From contig JAMXBD010000171.1 of NCBI GenBank assembly GCA_024138025.1, forward strand, positions 1,302,001 through 1,366,000: a stretch of DNA of 64,000 bases, in the 5' to 3' direction. The position numbers and the translations under genes are program-made. Shown piece after piece: positions 12,114 to 25,895 of this stretch; positions within the stretch are counted from its first letter, which is position 1, and each line of letters starts with the position of its first letter. Origin of the DNA: Combretum micranthum (Eukaryota; Streptophyta; Magnoliopsida; Myrtales; Combretaceae). The notes beneath the pieces are model-generated. The model ran no database searches. It was given only the letters and a program-made list of their open reading frames with translations, and was not told where the DNA came from.

Positions 12114-14064
12114 AATTAATCTTTGTTGATATAAGATATTTCATATTGTCTTTAGACTTTGTTACTTAACAACCTTTAATCGTTTTAGAAAATGCTTTTC
12201 CATTACACTTCCGTTGCGCACTCTGATAATTTTTCCTTTGATTTTTGTTGTTACATTTCATTTTGAATTATTTGTTAAACACTTATAGATTTCAATTTGA
12301 TATATGTGTTTAACTTCTAATTATCATTATATTTATCTGATGTTTCTTATTGTCTTCAATTTTCATGAATCATATAGGAAATTTGTATCATTTTTCTTGG
12401 ATCACATATATTTGAAGATTTCTTTTCATTTTCATTTCATGAAACATTTTAGGATTTGAGTTATTGACTTAATGTTCTTTTCTTCATAAACATTTATTTA
12501 CTCCACATTTTATATCTTCTAAGATTTCTTTAACTTTACATAACTGCTATTCCATGCAACTTCAATATATATATATATATATATATAACAGAAGGAATTA
12601 GGTTAACAATTCAACCTTCATGACTCGATTTGAAGAAGACTCAAACTCCAAAAGAAAAACAAAAGACTTTGACTCAAATGTGTCTCTTACCTTGAGATGA
12701 CACACCACAACATGACATAAAAGAGAAAACAAACAACTCAACAAAGAAAGGTTGTGGATTAGTTATTCCATTCTTACATGCATATATATGTTAACTTGCA
12801 TATGAAACATACAGTATCTATATTCTTTTAATCATCAAAGATATCACATTCGATACTTACCTTGATTGAATCGAAATCAAGACAACTCATTTTGATCGTA
12901 GATATGGAATCAATCTCATTTTGGCAATACGTATGGAAATATTTCATTTTAGATTCCATTCTCTATATGGTATGATATGATAAATTTGATTTACTGTGTA
13001 GAGTCATTAGTCATATTTCTCACTGTTTAAGATTTCGAATCTCGCTTTCTACTTTGTTAAGATATTGACTTTTGATACATTTAAGATATCTCTTCAATTA
13101 TTTCATTTTAGTCATTATGTTGCTATGGACAATTTGTCTTTTTATTTCAAAAAGTTTTGGATTTGATTTAAAGTTCTATCTTGACAGCTCATTAGATTTT
13201 TGGTAGATGTGTTACCGTATTAGTAGATATGGATAGGTTGAAATTCACCTCCCAATCTACTTGAAATGTTTAACTATTCTTTCCATTTTTAACTTTGGCA
13301 ATTCATTTGAATTTGGGGACATATATTTATTAGGTGTAACTTTAAGAGATAAAAATTAATTTGGAATTTTGAGTTTTCTTTCATTTGATTTTAATGTATA
13401 TTTGTCTTATATACCCTTTGAGATGTCCAAATTATATTGAAGCTTTGAATTTCTTTTTAACTGATTTCCTTGTTTGTCAACATGTCAACAAATGAAACTA
13501 AGAGAGAAAGCTCCTATTATAGTTTATTAAATTTTATTAACAAAAAAATCAAAGCTTAACACACAAACACTTAGAGTCTACTTTCAAATTTTAAAGGATT
13601 AGGGGGTAAATCCTACTGTTTGTTGAAATCATTTGTGCTCCACTTACAATTAGTCAAAATTGAATTAAGTTCAATTTATAAGCAAACATCAAAGATACAC
13701 TCACAATTAAATCACAAATAAAACATATACATATATTCACATAGCATCCATAATTTTACTGTAAGACAATTCACTTCAAAAGAAACATGTACATATATAT
13801 AACAATAAATAGAAATCAAGCAATGTTCATTTAAGTTCATTTTCAAATATCAATAGAAAATAAATTTTAAGCCAAGTTGATTAATTTTAGCGAGACCAAC
13901 TTAATTTTATTTACTATTAACTAATGATTTATCAAAAAACATAAAATAACAAGCAAGGCAAACAAACAAATAAACCGGATTCCCAAAATTTTCACGCACT
14001 CAACTCATCGATTCTAAAACGCATCCTAATTTATTATGCAAAAGCAATGTTAAAGATAAACATT
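12114..14064 (-). other. Non-coding core of the LARD-like element
   Basis: About 1.95 kb between PPT and PBS without any reading frame resembling gag, protease, reverse transcriptase or integrase. It contains a TA microsatellite at 12564-12587. Nothing else recognised. Confidence 0.6.
12564..12587. repeat. (AT)n microsatellite
   Basis: Uninterrupted AT dinucleotides in the core of the first LARD-like element. Confidence 0.95.
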
Positions 14065-14076
14065 GCTCTGATACCA
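14065..14076 (-). other. Primer-binding site (initiator-Met tRNA)
   Basis: TGGTATCAGAGC on the minus strand, complementary to the 3' end of plant initiator-Met tRNA, 3 nt from the 5' LTR. This fixes the orientation of the element. Confidence 0.9.
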
Positions 14077-14079
14077 AAA

Positions 14080-17000
14080 TGTAATGCCCTAAGAAATTTA
14101 ATTCGATTAATTAAATCGATTAAGGTGCTATTGTCACGTATAATACTCTAAAGTATTACACGCTCAGACTTCCTTTAAATGATTTTGTTTATGTTAAGCA
14201 TTGCTACTCAATTTTAGGTTATGAAATCATTGAATTAGATTCTTGAATAACTGGATTTAGCGGTAGAAAAACAATTTTAATAAAAACAATTTATAAAACT
14301 CTACTCCCTACAGAGCAGATTAACTTTTTAAGAAACAAAACTTTATAAAAACACTTAAAAAATCTACTCTTAAGGGGTAGACAACCATTTATAAACAAAT
14401 GGGCACTAATAAGCCCTTTAAAGAATATTACAAGTTCGGAAAATAAATCAAGCTCTTGAAGCTAAAACAAAATAAAATAAAACAAAGTACAAATAATCCA
14501 TTGGCCCTAACTCACATAACTCCTCCTCATCCTTCCTGGATTAGCTGAAGCGCCCAATACCCGAAAACAAACATCATCACATCATCTATATCAACATCTC
14601 ATCATCAACAACAATAATACTCTACACCATCATCAAATCATCATATCATCACTCATCTTCGTCAACTCCTGTAAAAAGAAAAATAACGATAAGAATGAGC
14701 TGAAGTTTAGCACATAGTAATACATTCACATATGTAGTGACATACGATCTTAACTAAATGCAATGCAATATCAATAGGTTATTATCTTTTCTTTAAGGTA
14801 AACAAAGCAACATGGGAGTATTCAAACTCCGAGCAACGGGGATATTTAGGGTGACCTATGTAACGACCTCGACGCTCAGGTGGTTGATATAAGTAGTCTG
14901 AATCCCTATATCTCGTAGATGATATAACCGATAAAGAATAAAAGCTTCATCTAGGGTTCACAGCCGTTACACGCACTCTACCCCATCTCAGTCCATAATA
15001 TAGAAGGGTTCAATCGGTCCTATAAATGTGAAACCTAATATATTACTTATCATCGATTAAGATAGACGTTACACCGATACTGTTTACCACATCGGCTACT
15101 CGTCGTACCACTTATAAATATCATTTCATCATGATGGGGATATCATAAGTGCTTAAACTACAGTGCCCATCTCAAGACAAGGTGTCGCTCCTCGAACCAG
15201 ATACCGATCTTTCACTTCAAGGCAAGAATCAGATTTCAACGACGGAAAGCACAACCGACACTCATCAGTTAATTAAGCCTTCTTGAAGTTCTTAATCCAT
15301 TTTAGATGCCTATCCTAACATCCAACACACAAGTTACTGTGTACCTCTTATATGAAATCCAAACAGGGTCTCATAAGTTAAGGCATAAGCCATCTTAAAG
15401 GATATACCAAATATCATTACCTGTTCAAGAATTAAATTCATATAAGAACTTAAACCAATAATCCACTTATATAACAAACTCATATAAGAACTTATGTCAA
15501 TTATTCACTCATCCCAAACTTCTTTTATTAACACCCTATTAGATCAGACACTAATTTGGAACTCCACTATGGCTGCGAAGATTGTCCCACCAAAATATGG
15601 ACAATTTTCCTTTGTTTGTCAAAGTATTTCTTTTCACTTTGTTTATGATCTTTTATCAATAAAAGCATAATCAAGGCATTCATACACAAAAACATCTATT
15701 TCTTAGGCAAACGCACCTTTAAAACAACATATTCACCATGTTAATCTAAGGTTATACTATCTGATTAACTTAAACCAATTATTAACCATTAACTCCTTTT
15801 AGGTAATTTCTAGCCAAATTGATTAGAATTAGTAATTTAATTCATTTACTAAGTCAAGTTGATTAAACTTAAACATTTAATTCATTTTAGCTTAGTGAAG
15901 TTCATTAAGTCATGTTTTACTTAGATTCATTACTAATTCATTATACATCTAAGATCCATGTCAACTCGAGCTTACATCAACTTAAAATTAGCCAAATTAA
16001 TTAACCTTAATGATTTAATTTAAAAACTAAGTCAAAGATAGTTAAAATAAACTCAATCTAATTCATTTTAACTTATTCAAGTTTGTTTAATCAAGTTGAA
16101 CCTAAGTTTGTTAGCTAAGTTCATTTTATAACTAACTTCTATATTTAATCTAATTATTTGTTAAATCTAAAATCTACTTAACTCATGTTTAATTACATCA
16201 ATTAACTGACATAACACATCAAATATCACTTTCTATCTTAATTTAACTTAAAAAGATTCATTTACACTTAACAACAAATAATTAAAAAGAAAATACAAGT
16301 TTTGACTTTGTTTAAGAAAACACAACAGACGGAAAGAACAAAAATTTAAGCATCAATATTTTTGAATTTGTAAAAACTCAAACACAACTTGAATAATCTC
16401 AATTGGAGGTCGGATGAAAAATTTATGATCAAATTACAAAAAACATATCAAAGCTGAAGGGACCTAATCCCGCCTGTGATTTGGAAAAATCATGTGATCG
16501 GAGCATTTCACACCCCCTATCTCGCCCGTTATTTGCCCCCTGACAACTTTGACGAATTTGCTTTGTTTCTACAACTTCATTTTATCAAGTTTTTACACAT
16601 TCTATCTCAGTCAAAACCTCATAAAAGCCTATATACAATTTATATCAAGACTAAATAACACTTCTACACTCATCAACAACACTAAACATAACCAAACTAC
16701 TTCAACAAATTCCAATCCCACTATTCATCATCTTCTTCCTCAAACCAGCCCAAAAAACATTATATCAACAAATACATATGTAAACAACACTCTCAATCCA
16801 ATTCAACATTAATTCATCAATTACAAATATAAATAACAAGTAAACAAATATGAATTGAACTATAAACTTATCTTCTTAAGAACACTTGAGCTCTTCTTCT
16901 ACACTTCTAGCTTTGATTACCACTTTGTATCTTCTCAAAATGAGATTTCTTTAAGAGAGAGAAGATGAAAAATTGAAAGAGAGAAAATAGAGAAAGAAGG

Positions 17001-17520
17001 AAACGAAGAAGAGGGGGAATAAAGAAGAATGAAGAGGCAGGGGAAAGAGAATAAAAAGGTAAAAATAAGGATAAAAGTTTAGAATATTTTAGAATAAGAT
17101 ATAGATTTAGAACTATCAGATCGATATCTATAGTTCCAAAAGTATTTAAAAGATAATTTTAGGACCGATATGCTAGAAATTAAGAACCTTAGATGAGAAA
17201 TTAATTTAGGAATTTATTTTAGATAAAAGGATATTTAATTTGAGTTCGGGTTTAAGAACTGATATTTTTACTCAAGCAAATGAACTCAAATTTTAGGAAG
17301 ATTTAGAAATTAGAGTTTAGGCTAAGAATCAAAGATTTAAGAATCCTCTAAACATTTTAAGAAGATGTTTAGGAGATTAGGAGTCAAAATCTCAAATTCT
17401 ACTCAATTAATTACCAATTCTATTATGTCAACTTGTCTACTTATATCTTATAATTCATTTAACTTATTCAAATCTATCTAAACTCAATTTCTAATATATG
17501 TGGATATTTAGGGTATTTCA
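14080..17520 (-). repeat. 5' LTR of the LARD-like element (right copy)
   Basis: Keeps canonical TG (14080) and CA (17520) ends. It differs from the left LTR mostly by transitions, by a 12-bp duplication near 14272 (ATTTTAATAAAAACAATTTA versus the shorter left version) and by a rewritten GC-rich block near 16470-16540. The promoter driving the element, if any, should lie here. Confidence 0.9.
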
Positions 17521-20500
17521 TTACCTCTGATGGTTTCACAATGATAATTTTTTTCTCTAAATAATACATAATTTTATGAGAAAAATCATCACATTAAATT
17601 GTAATATAATAAAGAAATGATATTAGATGTTATATATTTGTAATAATATATTTTTATATAATATAAACATGTTAGTTATTGAGATAATAGGTGATATAAT
17701 AATTTTTACTGATAAAGTTCTTTTTCTTCATCATATATAGTTTTGATTTTTTTTTTTGTGATATCTTTTTACATAAGTGTGACCATCATTTCATGGTAAA
17801 AAAAATTAATCCATAAAGTCATGATATTTATAAATAATTGTTAATATTATACATTTATAATAGTTTATAAGTTAATATAGTAAAATGTTAATTCTAGAAA
17901 GAATAATTTAAAGAGTGTTATAATTTTTGCAAATAAATTTTCTTCAAAAGATGTGTCTTTGTGTATACTAACTATTAGAATGGTCACAATTTTTTGTATA
18001 GTTAATGTGAAATGACACAACCTTAGAACATGATATTTCACTTCTATGATTTTAAAGTTCATCAGTATGTTTTGAATAAAATATTATTTCATGAAATTTT
18101 TTTATAGTGATATATTTAAATGAATAATAATTAATATATTATGTCTATTATAAAAAATAATTATTTTGAATTTGTTAAATTTTTATGATTTGTTTTTTTT
18201 ATTAATAATGTCTTTTTATCATGAGATTTTATTACTTTTCTATCATACTTCTCTAATATTATCTTTTGTTTTTGTATTTTTATGGGTGTTATTTTCTTTT
18301 AGTAATATTTATATTTATTATATTTCTATAAACAAATTGATTTGTAATAGAAATTTTAATTTTTTTTCCATATTTATATATTTTCATTTGGAATCTTTTT
18401 AATTTAAACTTTTTTTACCATTTCCACTTTTTAAGATCTGCTTTGCAAAAGATACTGAACAAAAAAACCCTCATGAAAAGGTTTTACAATCATTTCTTAA
18501 TATATCCAATCGGTTAGTATTATATCCATTGGTAGTTTTCTTTCATTTGCAATAAATTTTGTTTAAATTTTTTATATTTTAGGTTTGTCATGATTTACAA
18601 GTTTTTATATACATTAGATTTTGTTTTAAATTATTGTCACAATATCTTCCTCTTTGTGCCATGAAATGCAAATTACAGTTTTGTCGAATGCAAGTAAATG
18701 AATGTTGGTATGCAGTGTTGTTTTGTGACATAATTACTAAGCAAATTAATGTGTTGCAATTTGGTGGCATTTGCAAACTAACAATTTTAAAACTAAAAGG
18801 AAAATATAACAAATTTAGATAGGTATAAATAGATTTTGCAAGCATAATTTACAAAAAGGAAAATTTAATCTAAAATTGGGTTGTGAATATATTTCTTGTT
18901 TCGTGTTCTCTATTCCAAATGGCTTAAACAAAATATTTTGGATTTATATTTCCTCATTTTGTTCTATGCTTTAATTCTTTCTTAATTAATTAATTTTTAG
19001 CTCTTCTTTTATCCGTGCTCTAACTTAAAATTATATTTTCTTTCTTTTATGTTGTCATCATTTGATTAACTAGTAGAGTTAGTTAGTTTGGTGATATCTT
19101 TCTTATACCTCTTCATTATAACTTTTAATTAAAATTGTTTAATGTAATAACTTTGGTACATAAGATGGTAACCTTCTCTCTCAAAATAGTTAAAAGAATA
19201 AACAAGAAAAAGAAAATGTTATATTGCAATTTCTACCAGTTTGGAAGTAGTTCAATTTTTATTCTCTCTCTCTTTTTTTCCCCCCTAAAACTTGCTTTAC
19301 CTTTTTCAATTCTTCCACAGCCTATATAAATAGGGTATGGCAAAAAAGAATAGTAAACCGACTGTTATATTCCTTCTGTGCTACATTTTTTTCTTTCTAA
19401 AGAGAGAATTTTCAACTTAGTTTCTTTTCAATTTTTACACAATTGTTGGTTTTATTAGTTATTTGTTTTTGTTTAATATTACTAACTTGTTTTCTTTATT
19501 TTCATTTAGTACGTGCTCCTACCATTTATCAGCAATAATTATAATTTATGAATTATGAATGTATTGATTATTTTTCTATTCTATATAAGATGATTCATTC
19601 TTTTTACTTCCAATATATAGGAGAAAGAACTATTTTGTTGATATTTTGGATATTTAAAATATGCCATTTAATTCTGTCACAAATGTTGTTATATTAACTT
19701 TATCAAAACTGTCTATTATATTGCCTTTAATTGTTGGTGTTGTTTGTTGGGGGAAAGTGATTTAATGCAAAGAATTTACTTTATTATTTATTAGGTGTAT
19801 GCTATGACCATGAATATAATTGGATTAAGCCTCCCAATCCTTTTCAAATAAAAATGTAAGACACTAAAAGGAATGGCATTACTCATCAAATCTCAACAAG
19901 ATTTGGCTTTGAATTTGTGAAGAGATAAAAAGAGAGATAAGTTTGATTTTTTTTAATAACCTATAGTTAGGAATGGATATATGCATAAGTATTTTAGTTG
20001 TGGGAGAAATCATATTTGAAATTTGCATATTTTATAATTAAGCTATTGATTATGAGTTATTGTAGTGATGGCCTTTGATATCTTATAATATATAATTTCT
20101 ACAATGAATGACAGAAAATTTTGTTTTTTTAAAAAATTATCATTATTATTATATATAATTTAAAAAACTTTTTCCTATCATGTCTTTTGGATTTAAATTT
20201 TTGCATCAATTGAAAAAGTACTTTGTTTTTTTTTTTTTTTCTGCCTAAACATTCATTACCTTTTACGTAACACTTTTTACCATCCATGAAGTGGCTTAGT
20301 ATATATGGAATTATATCTTTGGAAATGAAGGGAAAAAAGGGGTTAACATTTTCCTTTATCATTGTATAGACTTTTGATTATGATTTTGTTATATAATTTC
20401 TATAAATGCCTACACTACTTTTTACTGTTGCTATAAATGTAGAATGGGAATGATTGAATTGATTGATTCTAAACAATTTCAATCATATGTGTATTAATTT

Positions 20501-20573
20501 AAATATATATATATATATGTATTCATGTATTTATTTTACTGAAAACATTATTGGAAAAAATTAATTAAATATT
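17521..20573. other. AT-rich spacer between two inverted LTRs
   Basis: No recognisable gene or element. A TATA-like CCTATATAAATAGG lies at 19321-19334 and a CT-rich tract at 19260-19285, but no coding sequence follows. The spacer separates two related LTRs of opposite orientation (14080-17520 and 20574-23896). Confidence 0.4.
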
Positions 20574-23500
20574 TGAAATATCCCAAAGCTTCACCTAAGT
20601 TAGAAAATTGATTTAGATAGATTAAAATAATGCAAGTGAAATAGATATATGAATCATGATTAGATAATTTAATAAAAAATAATTTAGTAATTAAAGATAA
20701 GTTAAAATTTGAGATTTTGATTCTTAAAACCCTAAACATGTTGTTGAAATGTTTAGTGGATTCTTAAATCCCTAAACGTTAGCCTAACATCCCAAATTCT
20801 AAATCCCCATAAATTTTGGAATCATCTACTTTCTTAAAAATATCATATTTGACCTTCAGCTCAAGTTAAATATTAGTTTGATGAAAACCAATCTCCTAAA
20901 ACAATTCCCTATCTTAAGTTCTTTATTTCTAAACCCTTGATCTTCATATTATTTCATAAATACTTCTAGAACTAAAGATATAGATCTAAAAGTTCTAAAC
21001 CTAATACATTTACTTTAAAATATCTCTTAATTTTTTCCTATATATATATATATATATATACACCTTTTCTTTTTCCTCTTGGCTGTCTTTTTCTCTCTCT
21101 CTTCTTCCTTCCTTTGTCCATCGATTCTTTTCCCTCTCTCCTTTCTTCTCTTCTTTTTTTTTTTTCAAATCTAAACCATAAATCTCAAATTTAACAAGAG
21201 CATAGAGGAAAATAAGGTTAGAGTAGGAATTAAGCTAGAAGTAGCTTCAGCAACAAATAAGGAGTAGTAGAAGAGGAAGAATCAAGAAGTGGCTTTGTCT
21301 AAAAAGATAAGTTTTCTTGTTTTCTTTTTTTAGTTGTTGATTTTGCTTGCAAATGATATATTAGGACTAGATATATGTAATTTTTATGATGACAGTGATA
21401 AATCAAGAATATATGGGTATGTTTGTTAAAAATCTATATATATGTATATTGTGTAGACCAAGTGTTTGATAAAATGTTTTGAAGGAATATGATATGAATA
21501 TGTATCTAGAAGTGTTTACAAGTCATGATTATGCATGTTTTTACTTAGAACAAGTTGGTTTTGTTGATGTATGATGAAATCAAGTAATTAGAATTTGTGT
21601 AAAACACAAATGGAAAACGTAATAGGGACTCCCCTGTTCATCATGGCTGTAACATGGCCCGTGATCTCCTCGAAGTAAAATATTTTTGAAGACAAAGGCC
21701 TGATCTTTGCCGTGACAAAGGATGTGATATGCTCTGATCATATTTTTCTTCTTAGTCATGGGCGTGACACAGACCGTATTGGTCATCATGGCCCCCATTA
21801 CGACTGTGATGAGGTAATCGATAGAGATCAAATACCATATTACGGGCATGATAAAGATAGTGATGAAGATCACGGCCTCCATCATGGGTACGATCTATCC
21901 CCTGGAGCTAGCATAAAGAAGAAAAGAAAAAGAAAGAAATGAATAAAAATAAAATAAAATAGATAAATGATAGCTAATGTAATGTGTTAGTTAAATCATA
22001 TAATTAAACATGAATTTAGTTAAGTTAGAGATTTAACAAATAATTGAATCAATTGTAGGAGTTCGATATAAAACGAATCTAGTTAGTTAACTTAAGTTCA
22101 ACTTGACCTAAATGAACTTAAATGAGTTAAAATGAACTAGATTACCTAAGTTTAATTGTCTTGGCTTAGTAATTGAATTAAATGGTTAATTCTAATTAAT
22201 TTGGCTAAGTTAATGTAATAAAGGTTTAATAAATGATGATTAGCTTTAGTTAATGAGTTGGGATAAATCTTAGTTTAACATATATGTTGTTTCAAATGTA
22301 TGCTTGAATTGAATATGGATGTTTTATTCAATGAATGCTTTAAATGATGTTTTTGCAATATATAACTATAATCAAAGTGAGAAGAGATACTTTGACAGGC
22401 AAAGAAGAACTGCCCGTATTTTAGCGGGGTGATATTCGCAGCCACAGCGGGGTTCCAAATTAGTGTCTGATCAAATAGGGCAATAAAACAAGTTTGAGAT
22501 AAGTAGATATTTAATTAGCTTTCTTATACAAGTTTAATTCACGAATAGATACGAATGCCTGATTTATTTTTTGAGATAGCCCTAGACTGCCTTCTATTTC
22601 TGATTGGACTTCAAATAAATAAAGTATGCAGTAACTTGCATGTTGGATGCTAAAATAGGCATCTAAAATGAATTAAGACTTAAACACGACTTAGTTAATT
22701 GATGAGTATTGATTATGTGCCATTGAAATCCGATTCTTGCGCTGGAGTAGAAGATCAGTATCTGGTCCGAGGAGTGGTAACTTGTCCAGAGATAGGCATG
22801 GTAGTTTAGGTGCTTAGGCCACCCCTGTCACTGAGATATAACATTTGTAAGTGGTACGTCAGGTAGTCGATGGGATAAATGGTATTGGTGTAATGTCTAT
22901 CTTGATCGGTGAGAAGTAATATATTAAGGTTCACGTTTATGGGACCGGTTGAACCCCTTTATATTATGGACTGAGATGGGTAGAGCGTGTGTAACGGCTG
23001 CGAACCCTATATGAGGCTTTTATTCTTTATCGGTTATATCATCTAGGAGATATAGGGATTCGGACTACCTAGATCAATCCCCTAAGCATCAAGAGTGTTA
23101 CTCAGGATCCCCAAATTCCCATTGGCTTATCTTGGAGTATGAGTGCTCTAGTGTCGATTTGTTTACTTCTAAATAAAGATAATTAACTTGTTGTTTGTGC
23201 ATTGTATTTAGCTAAGCTTGTATGCCATTCCGTGTATGTCTGTGTTACTGTGTACTGAGCTTCGGCTCATCGTTATTGTTATTGTTCTTTTTCTAGGTCT
23301 TGATTTGATGATGGTGATAATTATTTTTATTGTTGTTGATGATGATAATGTTGGTGATGACGATTAGATGATGAGGAGGTTGATGATTTGATGATCATGA
23401 AGATGATGATGCTGTTGATGATGGAGTTGTTGTTGATGATGATTGATGTAATGATGCTTGGCTCAGGTTTTAGGCGATGTTTGATGGGTGATGCGGGTTA

Positions 23501-23896
23501 AGGTTGTGGATATTACTTGTATTTGTTTTTATTTATATTTTAAGAGCTGGATTTACATTTTGAAATTTGTAATATTCTTTAAGGGGCCTGTGGAGCCTAA
23601 ATGTTTTGAAAATGTAGATTTATCTTTAAGGGTAGATTATAAAATGATTTTATAAAGTTTTGTTTCGTAGAAAGTTACTTTGCTCCGGTAGGAGTAAAAC
23701 CCTTTATTATGTTTTTAAAAAGTTTAGTACACCGTTGCTAAATTCAGTTAGATTGGAAATCTAAGCAAATGATTTCATTGACTAAAATTGGTTGGCAATG
23801 TTCAATATAAACAAAATTTTTTAAAGGAAGCCTGAGCGTACGTGGCGATAGTACCTTAATTGATTTAATGCTTGATTAAATTTTTAGGGCGTTACA
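20574..23896 (+). mobile_element. Solo LTR related to the LARD-like element, inverted
   Basis: A 3323-bp sequence beginning TGAAATATCCCAAAG and ending TTTTTAGGGCGTTACA, colinear with the 8645/14080 LTRs read on the opposite strand. Flanks are ATATT (20569-20573) and ATCTT (23897-23901), a target duplication with one mismatch, so this is a solo LTR left by LTR-LTR recombination and not a fragment. A TA run (21039-21060) sits near the expected promoter position. The block at 21590-21900 is GC-richer and carries repeated CATGG/CGTGA words absent in this form from the other LTRs; it is open in two frames but I see no real protein in it. Confidence 0.9.
21039..21060. repeat. (TA)n microsatellite in the solo LTR
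   Basis: TA dinucleotides followed by a pyrimidine-rich stretch. The position, ~470 bp into the LTR, would suit a promoter, but this is inference. Confidence 0.9.
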
Positions 23897-24748
23897 ATCT
23901 TCAAAATACTAAAAGAAAATTTTTTTTTATGTATTGAATTGCTTTTCATTTATAATTTTTATTTTACTAATTTATTTCTTTATAATATATAATTTCAAAA
24001 GATTTTTCTATTATTCATTCTAATTATTAGGCTTTTTTTATTTCAAATGTCACATGTTTAGAAGTTACTAATAGTCAACTATTTAAAATTTTGGTTTCAA
24101 TCATTTTTAAAAATTTTCAACAGTTGTTACACTTCATGAAAATGTGTATGATACCTTTTTATTTTAACTATTGTATCTTTTGGTTTTAACAATTTTAGGA
24201 ATATTTTTCTTTTCAAAAATTTCTAATAGTTGTCACATTTATTAAACAAGTATTAGTTGTCTTATATTTAGTCATAAAATATGAAGATTTATCCATGCAT
24301 TGTACGAGCTTAAAACTAGTTTAATTAAAACTCAGAAGACCCCTCTCTTACTAAGGCATGTCCTTAGGAATCCAAATTGATCCATTTCTTTAAACGTTGA
24401 GATCTTAAATGAACTTACCCTAAACGTTGGGATATTCTAGTGTAATTTATCCATTTGGAATAATTTTGTCCAAATGTCTTTATATAAATATATATAAATA
24501 ATTTCTTGTTTAAGGTCATCGTGGAAAATAATAAATTATATAAGGTCAAATTGAAAATAATTTCCAATATATAGTATCAAAATCACATCTTATACATGAG
24601 ATATGAAAATAAATATTAGTGTACGCATCTTATAATAGTGATAAATATGTATATCATGATAGTAATTCGTGATATATACATAATATATTCCATAAAAGAA
24701 GAAAGGAGACAGAGAGGGAGAGGAAAACGAAAGTAAAAGAATCGGAAT

Positions 24749-24794
<46 letters not shown>

Positions 24795-25030
24795 GCAGAG
24801 GAGAGCTAAGGATAAGGATGATGCGAAACAGTAAATAAAAAAAAACTTGTACTATAGCAATATCACAATTAAACAACGCAATTTATATTTATATACAGTA
24901 TATACTGTGAGTGCCATACCCAAACATTATATCGTGTCTTATTAATGAGATTTACATATAAATTAAGTATATCCTGACTTGTAAACATGATTTTATGAAG
25001 TAATTTGGTAACTTCTTTCATATAAGCTAT
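23897..25030. other. AT-rich intergenic region with a GA microsatellite
   Basis: No gene recognised. AACGTTGRGAT occurs twice near 24393 and 24424. A long (GA)n tract lies at 24749-24794. Confidence 0.4.
24749..24794. repeat. (GA)n microsatellite
   Basis: Uninterrupted GA dinucleotides apart from one GGAG step. Confidence 0.95.
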
Positions 25031-25038
25031 ATACTTAT

Positions 25039-25895
25039 TGAAGAAACTAAGTAACACAAATTATGCCTAGTTTGAATTCTTTTCAAAACTTAAATCCTCA
25101 TTTATGCACAACAACAAATATAAACAACAATAATAATAAATAGATAGTGAGAGGAAAGCTTGTACCAGGATAAAACATGAAGTTTGGTCCGCCCCCCTAA
25201 TCATCACGGTCCGTAGACAATTGCCTCTCTCAATGGAAGACTTCACCACTTATTCAACACTAAACAAATTGCTTCAACAGAGGACTTCAACATATCAACA
25301 AATAAATTCTTGAGTTGAATCTTTACAATGTCAAATACACTAGATTCAACTCAAGACTTTACCAAGAAACTTTTAAAAAGATAGCAATTACAAAATAATT
25401 AGCACTATACTAAGTTTCTCACTCTCAAAGAATACAAATTGTAATACAAGCTTTAAAGTGTTTACAATAATTTTGTATGCAAGAAATAAGCTCAAATTAA
25501 CCCCCTAATAACTCTTCAAAAACTTCTATTGATAAGCTTTTCTAAAGTCTAGCCGTTGTTCCCTAAAAGCATCTTCAACGATTGAATAAGAAAAAGTCCA
25601 ATGGCTAGATTTAGCTGTATCAGGTCACCAATACATTCTCCATCGGCATGTAGGTCCATGAACAATGCCTATGTTCTTTACCATGTTTTAAGTTGTTCCT
25701 TACTTACTAGTGCACTCTGATCTATAATTCCTAGTAGAGTAAAAAAACATGAAAATACAAACACACACACACACACATATTCAAGCATTTTTGTTATTCG
25801 AATTGTTTATCTAATTAAGTATAACTTAATATAATTGAGTGGTTAATTATGCAACTAATTTTCTCATTAAAATTCACATTGAATACATAAGTTCA
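25039..25895 (-). repeat. 3' LTR of the copia-type element
   Basis: About 857 bp, colinear with the split right LTR (150 + 680 bp). Landmarks are AAGAAACTAAGTAACAC at one end and TTCACATTGAATACATAAG near the other. It contains an (AC)n run at about 25758-25776 that the right LTR has only as a short remnant. Confidence 0.9.

Larger units (their letters stand above)
8645..17520 (-). mobile_element. Non-autonomous LTR retroelement (LARD-like, Ty3/gypsy-type termini)
   Basis: Two direct repeats of 3432 bp (8645-12076) and 3441 bp (14080-17520) flank a 2.0-kb core. Orientation is minus. The 5' LTR is the right copy, starting TGAAATACCCTAAA and ending in TTACA at 14080. Next to it, after 3 nt, is a perfect initiator-Met tRNA priming site, TGGTATCAGAGC (14076-14065). 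At the other side a polypurine tract, AGAGGGGAAGA, abuts the left LTR (12088-12077) and is preceded by GAATTTCG-AGGG-CGAAATTC, the arrangement seen in many plant Ty3/gypsy elements. Target duplication is TTAAC (8640-8644) versus TTACC (17521-17525), one mismatch. The core has no gag or pol reading frame, so movement would need proteins from a partner element. In the first ~190 bp of the two LTRs I counted 16 substitutions, all transitions, as expected for old methylated DNA. Confidence 0.92.

Noticed and set aside
18588..18845. Overlapping frames on both strands (85 aa and 62 aa)
   Set aside because: Cys-containing but match no family I know, no splice signals or compositional support; chance ORFs.
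19321..19334. Consensus-like TATA box
   Set aside because: No coding sequence or transcript feature follows; in such AT-rich DNA a TATA box alone is weak evidence.
21580..21942. Overlapping frames of 101 aa (-) and 76 aa (+) in the solo LTR
   Set aside because: Created by repeated CATGG/CGTGA words in the LTR block; no homologous frame in sister LTRs.
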